DNA of 64,000 nt, taken from NCBI RefSeq assembly GCF_019039215.1, contig NZ_JAHNZZ010000001.1, forward strand, positions 1,380,678 through 1,444,677. Reading direction: 5' to 3'. Source of the DNA: Bacillus sp. FJAT-29790. Its GTDB lineage: Bacteria > Bacillota > Bacilli > Bacillales > Cytobacillaceae. Below, piece after piece: positions 26,073 through 35,054 of this stretch. Positions within the stretch are counted from its first letter, which is position 1. Every line of letters starts with the position of its first letter. The translations under genes and the position numbers were made by a program. Below the pieces are notes generated by a model. The model was not told the DNA's origin. It ran no database searches and saw nothing but the letters and a program-made list of their open reading frames with translations.

Positions 26073-27221
26073 TTAAAGTGTAAAGGGAGTAATGGCAATC
26101 GCCGTAGGACCAAACATATTCCCTAAGTCAATAGGGGAACCGATGACCGTATTAGTTGCAGTGTTAATGACAATAAGCCCCTTTTCACCACTGGTTATAT
26201 AGGCACGAGAACCGTCCGGCGTGATGGCAATCCCTTCAGGAAATACTTTTTCGCCTAAAAAAATGGTAGTCAGAACGGTATTGGTTACAGTACTAATGAC
26301 GGAAACCGTGCTGTTTAAGTCATTTGTCGTATAAACACGTGAACCATCAGGTGTGATTGCAACGCGATCAGGACCTATTCCATCTGAAAAGAGTGAAATG
26401 GTAGTCAGAACGGTATTGGTATCCGTATTAATGACGGAAACCGAATTGTCTGAGAAATTTGTTGTATAGGCAAGTGAACCATCAGGTGTAATAGCAATGT
26501 CTAAAGGACCAAAATCAAGGGGAGTGAGAGAAATAGTTGTCAGAAGAGTATTGGTTGCTGTATCAATGACGGAAACTGTGCCTAAGAAATTTGCCGTATA
26601 GACGCGAGAACCGTCCGGTGTGACAGCAATGCCAAAAGCACCTACTCCATCGGAACCGAGAGAAATAGTGGTTAGAAGGGTATTAGTTGCTGTATTAATG
26701 ACGGAAACCGTACCGTTTAAATTTGCCGTATAGGCGCGCAAACCGTCCGGCGAGATAGCAATGCCATTAGAATTTAGAGATCCATCATCGGAGAGAGAAA
26801 TGGTAGTCAGAACGGTATTGGTTACAGTACTAATGACGGAAATTATATCGCTAAAATGTGTCACATAGGCACGGGAACCGTCCGGGGTAATAGCTAAAAA
26901 AAAAGGGGATGTTTCAACCGGAATCAAGTCGAAGACCGTATTGGTTGCAGTATTAATGACAGTGACCGTATTGTCTGAGAAATTTGTAGCATACGCAAAC
27001 GGACCATAATCGATGGAGCTAATCGAACAAATTGGAATGATGCGTGTTCCAAATACACCAACGAGAATCAGTTTTCCTTCATCCACTCTGAATATACGTC
27101 CTTGTATAATTTCACAACTTTCCGAAAGCCTAACGGAAATAAACTGGCCTTCTAATTCCTGGAGAGTCATCCTTAAATCTTGAAAACATATGCTTCCCGG
27201 TTTTATTGGCTTTATTCCCAA
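26073..27221 (-). CDS. Seven-bladed YVTN beta-propeller protein
   Basis: About 382 residues. An N-terminal domain of roughly 65 residues (TLQELEGQFISVRLSESCE...) resembles the small beta-barrel of spore/envelope proteins. Seven near-identical propeller blades of about 45 residues follow. Each carries xAYTTNFSxxSVSVI, TNTVLTTISL and AITPDGSR, and the last strand (GPTAIAITP) can close the ring with the first. No signal peptide is evident. The TTG start at 27221 is spaced correctly from GAGGTG. Function unknown; a surface or spore-coat binding role is a guess. Confidence 0.82.
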   Translation of the reverse strand: MGIKPIKPGSICFQDLRMTLQELEGQFISVRLSESCEIIQGRIFRVDEGKLILVGVFGTRIIPICSISSIDYGPFAYATNFSDNTVTVINTATNTVFDLIPVETSPFFLAITPDGSRAYVTHFSDIISVISTVTNTVLTTISLSDDGSLNSNGIAISPDGLRAYTANLNGTVSVINTATNTLLTTISLGSDGVGAFGIAVTPDGSRVYTANFLGTVSVIDTATNTLLTTISLTPLDFGPLDIAITPDGSLAYTTNFSDNSVSVINTDTNTVLTTISLFSDGIGPDRVAITPDGSRVYTTNDLNSTVSVISTVTNTVLTTIFLGEKVFPEGIAITPDGSRAYITSGEKGLIVINTATNTVIGSPIDLGNMFGPTAIAITPFTL

Positions 27222-27487
27222 AAATATCACCTCATATTGTATGTTTAATCATACTCATCATATGTATTGAAATTTGTGAAGCGTAGGATGTTGTCCAAAT
27301 CAAGGAGTACAATTTTCTCAAATTAGGATTTGTTAAAAGATCTCAGGTGAAAATCCTTAGTTCAACTCCTTTTTCCTTTTTATCCATTAAACTTTCCTAC
27401 CTCCTAACTATAGAAACTCTAGTTTTATGAGAAAAAATCTTGTATTATGTAAAAATGGATTACTTATGGACAAAGTGGGGAATATAA

Positions 27488-29044
27488 ATGAGTTTATTAA
27501 ATGTTGAAAAATTGAGCCATACTTTCGGGGATCGAACTTTATTTAAGGATGTTTCTTTTCGGCTGCTGGCTGAAGATCATGTCGGGCTTGTTGGTGCAAA
27601 TGGGGTTGGAAAATCGACCTTAATGAATATTATTACTGCTCAATTGATCCATGATTCTGGTCGTGTAGAATGGACACCAACGGTTCATTATGGATACTTG
27701 GATCAGCATACGGTTCTAACACCTGGAAAAACAATGCGAGATGTCTTAAAGGATGCTTTTCTTCCGCTTTTTGAACAGGAAAAGGCTCTTAATGAAGTGA
27801 CTTCGAAAATGGCGGAGGCAACACCTGAAGAATTGGAAGAGTTGTTAGAAGAAATGGGGACTATTCAGGATCGTCTAGATGCAGGCGGCTTTTATTCCCT
27901 TGATATTAAAATTGAAGAAGCGGCCCGTGGGCTTGGGTTAGATGCCATCGGATTGGACCGGGACGTTTCCGCATTAAGCGGCGGCCAGCGTACAAAAGTT
28001 TTATTGGCAAAACTGCTTTTAGAACAGCCGCAAGTATTATTGCTTGATGAGCCGACCAACTATTTAGACGTCGAGCACATACGCTGGCTAACGAACTATT
28101 TGAAAGAATACCCATATGCGTTCATGCTAATTTCCCATGATACAGAATTCATGAACCAAGTTTCAAACACGATTTTCCATTTGGAATTTTCAAAGCTCAC
28201 TCGCTATACAGCCAGCTATGATAAATTCCTTGAATTAGCGGAAATCAACAAAAATCAACATATTAATGCGTATGAGAAGCAGAAGGAATTCATCAAGAAG
28301 CAGGAAGATTTCATTGCAAAAAATAAAGCCCGTTATTCAACAACAGGCCGGGCGAAGAGCCGTCAGAAGCAGCTTGATCGCATGGAAAGAATCGATCGCC
28401 CTGAAACAGCAATGAAACCGTCCTTTGAATTTAAAGAGTCCCGTGGCAGCAGCCGTTATGTCTTCGAGGGAAAAGATTTCGAAATTGGTTATACGCAAGC
28501 CTTACTGCCGAAAATGTCTGTAACAATTGAACGCGGAGAGAAAATCGCGATTGTCGGCTGTAATGGAGTCGGAAAATCGACGCTACTTAAAACAATGCTT
28601 GGAAAAATCAATCCAATCAGCGGAAAAGTGGAGCGTGGCGACTTCCTCTATCCTTCTTATTTTGAACAAGAAGTTAAAGCAGACAATATTACACCGATTG
28701 ATGATGTTTGGAATGCTTTTCCATCAATGGACCAACACCAAGTTCGGGCCGCTCTTGCGAAATGCGGATTGAAGAATGAACATATTTCGCGTCCTCTCAA
28801 CCAATTAAGCGGTGGCGAGCAGGCAAAAGTCCGCTTATGCAAGCTGCTCATGAACGAAAGCAACTGGCTATTATTTGACGAGCCGACAAACCACCTTGAT
28901 GTCGTTGCTAAAGAAGAATTGAAACGGGCCTTAAAAGCTTATAAAGGAACGATAGTGTTAGTTTGTCACGAACCTGATTTTTATGAAGATTGGGTAACGA
29001 AAGTATGGGATGTTGAAGAATGGTCCCAGCAGCTATCCCACTAA
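27488..29044 (+). CDS. ABC-F family ATP-binding protein
   Basis: 518 residues with two ABC domains and no membrane segments. First Walker A GANGVGKST, signature LSGGQRTKVLLA and Walker B VLLLDEPTNYLD; second GCNGVGKST, LSGGEQAKVRL and LLFDEPTNHLD. A basic, helical inter-domain linker (KKQEDFIAKNKARYSTTGRAKSRQKQ, the P-site tRNA interaction motif) lies between. ABC-F proteins act on the ribosome, in translation rescue or antibiotic protection. Size and sequence suggest the YfmM-like housekeeping group of Bacillus rather than a dedicated resistance protein. Confidence 0.9.
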   Translation: MSLLNVEKLSHTFGDRTLFKDVSFRLLAEDHVGLVGANGVGKSTLMNIITAQLIHDSGRVEWTPTVHYGYLDQHTVLTPGKTMRDVLKDAFLPLFEQEKALNEVTSKMAEATPEELEELLEEMGTIQDRLDAGGFYSLDIKIEEAARGLGLDAIGLDRDVSALSGGQRTKVLLAKLLLEQPQVLLLDEPTNYLDVEHIRWLTNYLKEYPYAFMLISHDTEFMNQVSNTIFHLEFSKLTRYTASYDKFLELAEINKNQHINAYEKQKEFIKKQEDFIAKNKARYSTTGRAKSRQKQLDRMERIDRPETAMKPSFEFKESRGSSRYVFEGKDFEIGYTQALLPKMSVTIERGEKIAIVGCNGVGKSTLLKTMLGKINPISGKVERGDFLYPSYFEQEVKADNITPIDDVWNAFPSMDQHQVRAALAKCGLKNEHISRPLNQLSGGEQAKVRLCKLLMNESNWLLFDEPTNHLDVVAKEELKRALKAYKGTIVLVCHEPDFYEDWVTKVWDVEEWSQQLSH

Positions 29045-29082
29045 AATGCGAATACCCTACTTATTTAAAAAGTAGAAAAATG

Positions 29083-29119
29083 AAAAGAAAGGTCAGAATA
29101 TTAATCTGCCTTTCTTTTG
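29083..29119 (+). terminator. Terminator after the ABC-F gene
   Basis: AAAGAAAGG.CAG/CTG.CCTTTCTTT stem followed by a T-rich tract. Confidence 0.85.
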
Positions 29120-29245
29120 TTTTTCTATTAAAAGTTTCACTTTGACACGTGTGATCAAAATTCGACATTTTTTTCAGATCCCGTACAAAGGTATGCTATT
29201 AGTGTATAATAAAAGAGCCCGATATAATTGAAATTAACTATTGAA

Positions 29246-29259
29246 TGTAAGCGTTTTTA
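29246..29259 (+). promoter_or_regulatory. Possible CcpA (cre) site upstream of degV-like gene
   Basis: TGTAAGCGTTTTTA matches the cre consensus TGWAANCGNTNWCA at all but one position. It lies in a 323-base spacer, 109 bases before the DegV gene. Otherwise this spacer shows no gene. Confidence 0.35.
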
Positions 29260-29367
29260 ATAAGTGATTTATGGGAAATATTACTTACTATATAATATTC
29301 AACTTTGTTTCACTTTAATTGGCAAAGCTTATACTGGGTAAATATTTAATAAAGGACTAATACATAC

Positions 29368-30258
29368 ATGACTAAAAAAAAGATTGCCTGGATTACAGAT
29401 AGCACTGCTTTTATCACTGATGAATTATCGAATCACCCCGATGTTTATGTCATTCCCCTTTCCATCACATTTGGAGAAGAAACATTCGAAGATGGCGTTG
29501 AGTTAAATACGGACCAGTTATATGCGCGGATTCGTTCGCAAAAAGAAATCCCAAAAACCTCCCAGCCATCTGCAGGAAGATTCGCTGAACTTTTTGAACA
29601 ATTAAAGGATAAATACGAATCCGCGATTGCTGTTCATGTATCAGGCAAATTAAGCGGGACATTAAATAGTTGTTTGGCTGGAGCAGAGCTTGCGGGATTC
29701 CCGGTAGAAACCGTCGATTCGAAATCGATGTCTTATGCGATTACGACTTTAATTAATAAAGGCCAAATGCTTTCTGATAATGAGATGCCTTATACTAAAA
29801 TAGCTGAAATCCTTCAGGAGGAAGCAGATAAATCCGAAAACTATATTTTGCTTGGCAATCTGGAGCAATTTTACAAAGGCGGCAGAATGTCGGGAACACA
29901 ATATTTGCTCGGCAGCATTCTTAAAATAAAGCCAATCATCCGGATTAACAGGAATGGTGAATTTGAGCTTTTTGATAAGGTACGTTCTGAGAAAAAGGCT
30001 GTAAAGCGCATGTTAGAATTACTTGGAGAATCCTATAAAAAAAATGCTATTTTACAAGTTCAAATCATGCATGGAAATGTACATACAAAAGCTGAGGAAC
30101 TAGCAAAAGAAATTAAAACAATATTTCCGAGCATCGGGATTTTTATTGGTGAAATCAGCTCAACCATCGCGGCTCATGCCGGGGAAGGCACTGTTGCTAT
30201 TTTATGGCAAAACGAACAATATGAAACTTCCTCCCTCTTACTGCCCGTAAATCTGTGA
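29368..30258 (+). CDS. DegV family fatty acid-binding protein
   Basis: 296 residues, DegV fold. N-terminal WITDSTAFITDEL, then TSQPSAGRFAELFEQL, VHVSGKLSGTLNS, and the C-terminal domain with GNLEQFYKGGRMSG and IGEISSTIAAHAGEGTVAIL. DegV/FakB proteins bind fatty acids and present them to the kinase FakA, which is not encoded here. AAAGGA lies 11 bases before the ATG. Ends at a bidirectional terminator. Confidence 0.88.
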   Translation: MTKKKIAWITDSTAFITDELSNHPDVYVIPLSITFGEETFEDGVELNTDQLYARIRSQKEIPKTSQPSAGRFAELFEQLKDKYESAIAVHVSGKLSGTLNSCLAGAELAGFPVETVDSKSMSYAITTLINKGQMLSDNEMPYTKIAEILQEEADKSENYILLGNLEQFYKGGRMSGTQYLLGSILKIKPIIRINRNGEFELFDKVRSEKKAVKRMLELLGESYKKNAILQVQIMHGNVHTKAEELAKEIKTIFPSIGIFIGEISSTIAAHAGEGTVAILWQNEQYETSSLLLPVNL

Positions 30259-30322
30259 TCAATAAAATGGTGGAAGATTGCCCCTATATATTATAAAAAA
30301 ACTACCGCAATAGCGACTCATA

Positions 30323-30352
30323 AAAAAGCATTGGTTAAACCAATGCTTTTTC
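30323..30352. terminator. Bidirectional terminator
   Basis: AAAAAGCATTGG/CCAATGCTTTTT stem between two convergent genes. Confidence 0.92.
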
Positions 30353-30357
30353 TAATA

Positions 30358-30741
30358 TCATTTGTTCCAAATCGTTTTGCTTTGTTTGGCTTTTCCTTGT
30401 AAAACGACTTTATTTACATCTGAGAAATTATCATTGATAACAATGTTCTCAGTGACAAATGACTGTCCTAATCGGTTAACTAGTGTTCCTCCTCTAAGTT
30501 TTATATACACAGTTTTATCTTTCACATAATAGTCAAAGCCGCTGATCGTTTTTGCGCTGTTTGGATTAAAAGCATGAATCATAATGGTCTCGTTTGAAAC
30601 ATCTACATTATTTATTCTTAGCCAGTTTACATCTTGAGTCGTTCCTCGAACAAAGAACATATAAACTCCCAATGCAACTGCTAAAGCAATAACACCTACT
30701 AATTTAATTTTAAAATTCGACTTTTTATGCTCATTTTTCAA
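30358..30741 (-). CDS. Hypothetical membrane-anchored protein (127 aa)
   Basis: TTG start after AAGGAGG. One N-terminal membrane helix (KLVGVIALAVALGVYMFFV) followed by an outside domain of about 95 residues, predicted mostly beta and without cysteine. No family is recognised. Stands alone at the border of the aromatic catabolic island. Confidence 0.7.
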   Translation of the reverse strand: MKNEHKKSNFKIKLVGVIALAVALGVYMFFVRGTTQDVNWLRINNVDVSNETIMIHAFNPNSAKTISGFDYYVKDKTVYIKLRGGTLVNRLGQSFVTENIVINDNFSDVNKVVLQGKAKQSKTIWNK

Positions 30742-30832
30742 ATATCGCCTTCCTCCTTATCTGTACCCTTCAGTTATATATTAACGGAAAATAAGGAAGA
30801 TTCAAATATCACTAATTGAAAGTGCACCTCTA

Positions 30833-31987
30833 TTAACCCACCCAAGTATACATATATTTCTCGTCTTCAATCACTTTAGCCTGCTTTACAATTTTGAGCG
30901 GCTTGAACGTGTCGATCATGACGGCTAGCTCGAGGGTTTCTTTTTTTCCGATGCTTGCTTCCGTTGTTCCGGGATGGGGGCCATGGGGAATTCCGCTTGG
31001 ATGCAGGGTGATGGATTCTTTTTTTATCCCCTTTCGGCTCATAAAATTTCCTTCTACATAGTAAAGTAGCTCGTCGCTGTTTACATTGCTGTGGGTATAT
31101 GGCGCAGGAATTGACTGTGGGTGGTAATCAAACATTCTTGGTACAAAGGAACAGACAACGAAATTATGGCCTTCAAATGTTTGGTGGACTGGAGGCGGTT
31201 GATGAACTCTGCCCGTAATCGGTTCAAAATCTTCTATATTGAATGCCCACGGATATAAAAAGCCATCCCATCCTACTACATCAAGTGGATGATGATTCAG
31301 AACATGAGAATGAAGATGGCCTCTCGTTTTTGTGATGACCTCAAACTCACCCTTCTGATCAAAAGTTTCTAATGTATCAGGACCGCGAATATCCCGCTCA
31401 CAAAAAGGGCTATGTTCGAGTAACTGGCCGTACTCATTCCGATATCTCCTCGGCGTTGTTATTTGGCTAAACGATTCAACAATCAACGCTTTCGTCCTTT
31501 CGCCTTCATTTGGAATCACCCGAAAAATCGTGCCGATCGGGATAATGATATAATCTCCAGGCCGGTAAGCAAGCGTTCCAAACATTGTTTCGATTCGGCC
31601 TGTTCCATAATGAATAAAAAGCATTTCATCGCCATCGCCGTTTCGATAAAAACTTCTCATTGGCTCATTTATATTCGCTGTGCCGATAAGCAAATCGTCA
31701 TTTCCTAATAAATACTCCCTTGCCTCCAGTGCATTCCCTTTTTTCTGAATCCTGTCAGTTAAGAGATGACGATGCTTCAACGATTCTTGTTCCTCATATT
31801 CTGGCAAATACGACCCGAGTAATTCCGTCCTTGCCACTTCTGTCGGCATATAATAATGATAGAGAATCGACTGCGTTCCAGAAAAACCCTTCGTCCCCAT
31901 CACTTGTTCTCTGAATAGACTGCCATCATCTTTCTTAAACATCGTATGGCGCTTATGCGGGATTTTCCCAAGTTGCCGATAAAACAT
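30833..31987 (-). CDS. hmgA: Homogentisate 1,2-dioxygenase
   Basis: Opens the aromatic ring of homogentisate to maleylacetoacetate using Fe(II) and O2. 384 residues, the shorter bacterial form. The cupin-like iron region PAPYTHSNVNSDELLYYVEG and the later LHPSGIPHGPHPG supply the histidine and glutamate ligands. GRVHQPPPVHQTFEG is also typical. It ends an operon with the fumarylacetoacetase-family and flavin reductase genes (13- and 4-base gaps). Confidence 0.93.
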   Translation of the reverse strand: MFYRQLGKIPHKRHTMFKKDDGSLFREQVMGTKGFSGTQSILYHYYMPTEVARTELLGSYLPEYEEQESLKHRHLLTDRIQKKGNALEAREYLLGNDDLLIGTANINEPMRSFYRNGDGDEMLFIHYGTGRIETMFGTLAYRPGDYIIIPIGTIFRVIPNEGERTKALIVESFSQITTPRRYRNEYGQLLEHSPFCERDIRGPDTLETFDQKGEFEVITKTRGHLHSHVLNHHPLDVVGWDGFLYPWAFNIEDFEPITGRVHQPPPVHQTFEGHNFVVCSFVPRMFDYHPQSIPAPYTHSNVNSDELLYYVEGNFMSRKGIKKESITLHPSGIPHGPHPGTTEASIGKKETLELAVMIDTFKPLKIVKQAKVIEDEKYMYTWVG

Positions 31988-32000
31988 CTCCCCACCTCCC

Positions 32001-32903
32001 TTATTTAATCGTATTTTTTAATGTCCCGAGCGCCGTAATTTCTAGCTCCACCTCGTCTCCCGGCTCAAGCCAGCGATGAACATCTGTTCCGAGCTCTAAA
32101 ATACAGCCACTCCCAACTGTCCCTGACCCGATTAATTCGCCAGGATATAAAGTGACACCATCTGAGGCCCGCGCAATCATTTCTCCAAATGAATAATAGA
32201 TATCCTTCATATTCCCTTCAGAAAGAAGAACCCCATTAATTTTGGCAGTCATCTTTAAGTCATAGAAGTTTTCAACCCGGAAGATTTCCAGCTCATCCTT
32301 CGTCAATAGATAAGGACCGATGGATGTCGCAAAATCCTTTCCTTTTGCAGGGCCGAGCCCAACTTTCATTTCTTTTCTTTGTAAATCTCTTGCACTCCAG
32401 TCATTCAAAATGCAGTAACCGAAAATATATTCATCGGCATTTTCCGCTTTGATATTCTTTCCTTCCTTCCCGATCACACAGGCAATTTCCAATTCATAAT
32501 CAAGCCACTCGCATGTTTCTGGGCGAACAATTTCATCACATGGCCCTTTAATCGCCAAGTGATTGGAAAAATAAAATACAGGAATATCGTACCATTCTTG
32601 AATCATATCCAAGCCGCGGTTTTCTCTTGCTGTTTTCACATGTTCCTCAAAGGCATAAAAATCCCTAAAACTTCTTGGGTTTGAAAGTGGAGCTTTTAAA
32701 AGAACCTCTTTTATTGGATATACTCCTTTGTCTGTCAAAGTTAATGTTTGCGACAAATAAAAAGCTTGGTTTTCTAGGAATGAAAGTATATCTTTTGGCA
32801 ATACACCATTTGAAGCTTCGTGCATATCGACGACGTATCGTTCATTTTTTATCCAACCTGCTCGAACTGTTCCATCCTTTTTTTGAAAAGTAATGAATTT
32901 CAT
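32001..32903 (-). CDS. Fumarylacetoacetate hydrolase family protein
   Basis: 300 residues, FAH fold. Metal-binding and catalytic segments are visible as ETCEWLDYELEIACVIGKEGKNI, NDWSARDLQ, GLGPAKGKDFATSIGPYL and ELIGSGTVGSGCILELG. Between flavin reductase and hmgA genes, it most likely hydrolyses fumarylacetoacetate (or maleylacetoacetate) to fumarate/maleate and acetoacetate. GAGGTGATG precedes the ATG. Confidence 0.9.
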   Translation of the reverse strand: MKFITFQKKDGTVRAGWIKNERYVVDMHEASNGVLPKDILSFLENQAFYLSQTLTLTDKGVYPIKEVLLKAPLSNPRSFRDFYAFEEHVKTARENRGLDMIQEWYDIPVFYFSNHLAIKGPCDEIVRPETCEWLDYELEIACVIGKEGKNIKAENADEYIFGYCILNDWSARDLQRKEMKVGLGPAKGKDFATSIGPYLLTKDELEIFRVENFYDLKMTAKINGVLLSEGNMKDIYYSFGEMIARASDGVTLYPGELIGSGTVGSGCILELGTDVHRWLEPGDEVELEITALGTLKNTIK

Positions 32904-32907
32904 CGCA

Positions 32908-33528
32908 TCACCTCGGCTCCTTTTTTCGAATTAATTCAAAGACATCCGCCAATGGCTTCGTATACATTTGTCCAGCCAGACGTCCAACTGGTTTCAGCTT
33001 TTCGGTATTGATCCTACCTTTCTCGTAAAGCTCTTCAGCAATATGGACATGTTCAACTTTACCAATAACAAGGCTGCCTGCACCTGCTTGTTCCCCGAAA
33101 TGAAGCACTTGATGGAGTTTACATTCAAGATGGATTTTTGATTCTTTCACTCTCGGTGCACGTACCGTTTGACTGCTTTCTTTTGTAAGACTTGCAAACT
33201 CTAGCTCGTCAATGGAGGCTGGAAATTCAATTGCACAGGTATTCATTTTTTCTATAAAATCCTCGCTGACGATATTAATGACAAACTCCTTTGTCGCTTC
33301 AATATTAGCAAGCGTATCCTTTTTATTTCCATCCGTCCCTCTTCTCATTGGCGAAAAGCAAATGAGCATTGGTTCAGCACAAATGGCTGTAAAAAAACTA
33401 AATGGCGCCGCATTCCCAATCCCGTTTTCATCGATTGTTGTCACAAATGCGATCGGACGCGGCAAGATAGAACCAACTAATAATTTATATGCCTCTCGCC
33501 ATTCAAGGTTTTCCGGGTTTATTTCCAT
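32908..33528 (-). CDS. Flavin reductase family protein
   Basis: 206 residues of the FMN-binding split-barrel family (PRPIAFVTTIDENGIGNAAPFSFF; CFSPMRRGTDGNKKDT). These proteins bind FMN and may supply reduced flavin to a monooxygenase or act by themselves. The start follows GAGGGCGGTG. First gene of a three-gene operon with the FAH-family gene and hmgA; its role in homogentisate breakdown is not known. Confidence 0.83.
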   Translation of the reverse strand: MEINPENLEWREAYKLLVGSILPRPIAFVTTIDENGIGNAAPFSFFTAICAEPMLICFSPMRRGTDGNKKDTLANIEATKEFVINIVSEDFIEKMNTCAIEFPASIDELEFASLTKESSQTVRAPRVKESKIHLECKLHQVLHFGEQAGAGSLVIGKVEHVHIAEELYEKGRINTEKLKPVGRLAGQMYTKPLADVFELIRKKEPR

Positions 33529-33713
33529 GCTATAGACACCGCCCTCTCGCACAACGTAAATTGCATATGAATCTATTTTTTTTCAGGAGGTTTGGATATA
33601 TTTACGTAAGGTGCTAGTATACTCATAAAATTACAAACATACTTACGAAACTTATATTTATCTCTTAAGGTATCTAATTTATCCTGACAGCAACAAAGTT
33701 TGGAAGAATAATA

Positions 33714-34832
33714 TTATAAATTTCCACGTCTTGCCTGCTCACGTTCAATTGATTCAAATAGGGCTTTGAAGTTTCCTTCGCCAAATCCTCGTGCGCCTTT
33801 TCGCTGAATGACTTCAAGAAATAGGGTTGGTCTGTCTACAACTGGTTTCGTAAAAATTTGCAGCAAATAACCTTCGTCATCACGGTCTACTAAAATACTA
33901 AGTTCTTTCAGTTTTTCGATTTCCTCATCAATTTTTCCGACCCGTTCAGATAAGGCATCATCATAATAAGAGGCTGGCGTTTTTAAAAACTCAACCCCAT
34001 TTTTCTTAAGGATGCTGACTGTATTTACTATATCTTCAGTCAAAATGGCAAGATGCTGAACACCGGGGCCATTATAAAATTCAAGATATTCTTGAATTTG
34101 GGATTTTCTTTTTCCTTCAGCTGGCTCATTAATCGGGAATTTGATCCTGCCGCCATTGTGCATGACCTTTGACATGAGGGCTGAGTATTCGGTGCTAATA
34201 TCCTTATCTGTAAAATGTGTCATTTCTATAAAACCCATGACATTCGCATAATAATTGACCCATTCTTCCATGCTTTCAACATTGCCGACAACGTGATCAA
34301 TCCCAATGAAACCAGCATCTTCAAAAGGAATTGACATTTTCTGCGGTTCATATCCAGGCATAAAGATTCCACGATAGTCATTTCGTTCAACTAATGTGTG
34401 AATCGTATCCCCATATGTGCCAATCACCGCCTTTTTTACCGTCCCATGCTGATCTTTTATTTCGGCAGGAGGTGAAATGGCAATGGCGCCTCTTGATACA
34501 GCTTCTGTATACGCCTTTTCTACATCATCGACAGTTAAGGCAACATCTTTCACCCCATCCCCATGTTTTTTAACAAACGATGCCACGCTGCTGTTTTCTG
34601 TTAAGGAACCTGTTATCACAATGCGGATCTTTCGCTGCTGAAGAACATAGGACACTGTTTCCCTGTTGCCTGTTTCAAGTCCTGAATACGCGACAAGATT
34701 AAAGCCAAAAGAAGAGCAAAAATAATGGCAAGACTGCTTTGCGTTGCCAGAATAAATTTCTAAATAATCCACTTCTTTAACTGGAAAAAAGTCTTCAACA
34801 TTTTGCTGTTTCGCACTCTTTTTCTCTTTCAT
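33714..34832 (-). CDS. hppD: 4-hydroxyphenylpyruvate dioxygenase
   Basis: Converts 4-hydroxyphenylpyruvate to homogentisate with Fe(II) and O2. 372 residues, two vicinal oxygen chelate domains. The iron ligands are visible as His180 (GIDHVVGNV), His260 (GVQHLAILT) and Glu340 (LFLEVIQR). The C-terminal GFGEGNFKALFESIEREQ is family-typical. GAGGAGG precedes the ATG. It is separately promoted, 185 bases upstream of the hmgA operon; an inverted repeat (34921-34938) lies upstream. Confidence 0.95.
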   Translation of the reverse strand: MKEKKSAKQQNVEDFFPVKEVDYLEIYSGNAKQSCHYFCSSFGFNLVAYSGLETGNRETVSYVLQQRKIRIVITGSLTENSSVASFVKKHGDGVKDVALTVDDVEKAYTEAVSRGAIAISPPAEIKDQHGTVKKAVIGTYGDTIHTLVERNDYRGIFMPGYEPQKMSIPFEDAGFIGIDHVVGNVESMEEWVNYYANVMGFIEMTHFTDKDISTEYSALMSKVMHNGGRIKFPINEPAEGKRKSQIQEYLEFYNGPGVQHLAILTEDIVNTVSILKKNGVEFLKTPASYYDDALSERVGKIDEEIEKLKELSILVDRDDEGYLLQIFTKPVVDRPTLFLEVIQRKGARGFGEGNFKALFESIEREQARRGNL

Positions 34833-34920
34833 ACAAACTCCTCCTCAATAATATAGTTAATATTCAGAATTAATAATATATTAAATATAAAAATGTTCTC
34901 AAGAGTGTAAATTGAAGCTA

Positions 34921-34938
34921 TAATGCACTTCTGCATTA
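34921..34938. promoter_or_regulatory. Inverted repeat upstream of hppD
   Basis: TAATGCA-CTTC-TGCATTA, a perfect 7-bp dyad 89-106 bases before the hppD start. It could be an operator for an aromatic-amino-acid regulator; no regulator gene is adjacent. Confidence 0.4.
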
Positions 34939-35054
34939 AAGTGAATTTATTTAAAGTCAAAGTAAATCCTTTATTCTGTCACCTGATTTTTTTGCCGATA
35001 GGGTTAAATTGATTTGAAGTAAAAAGAAAAACGGGAATGAGGTATCACTTAATT

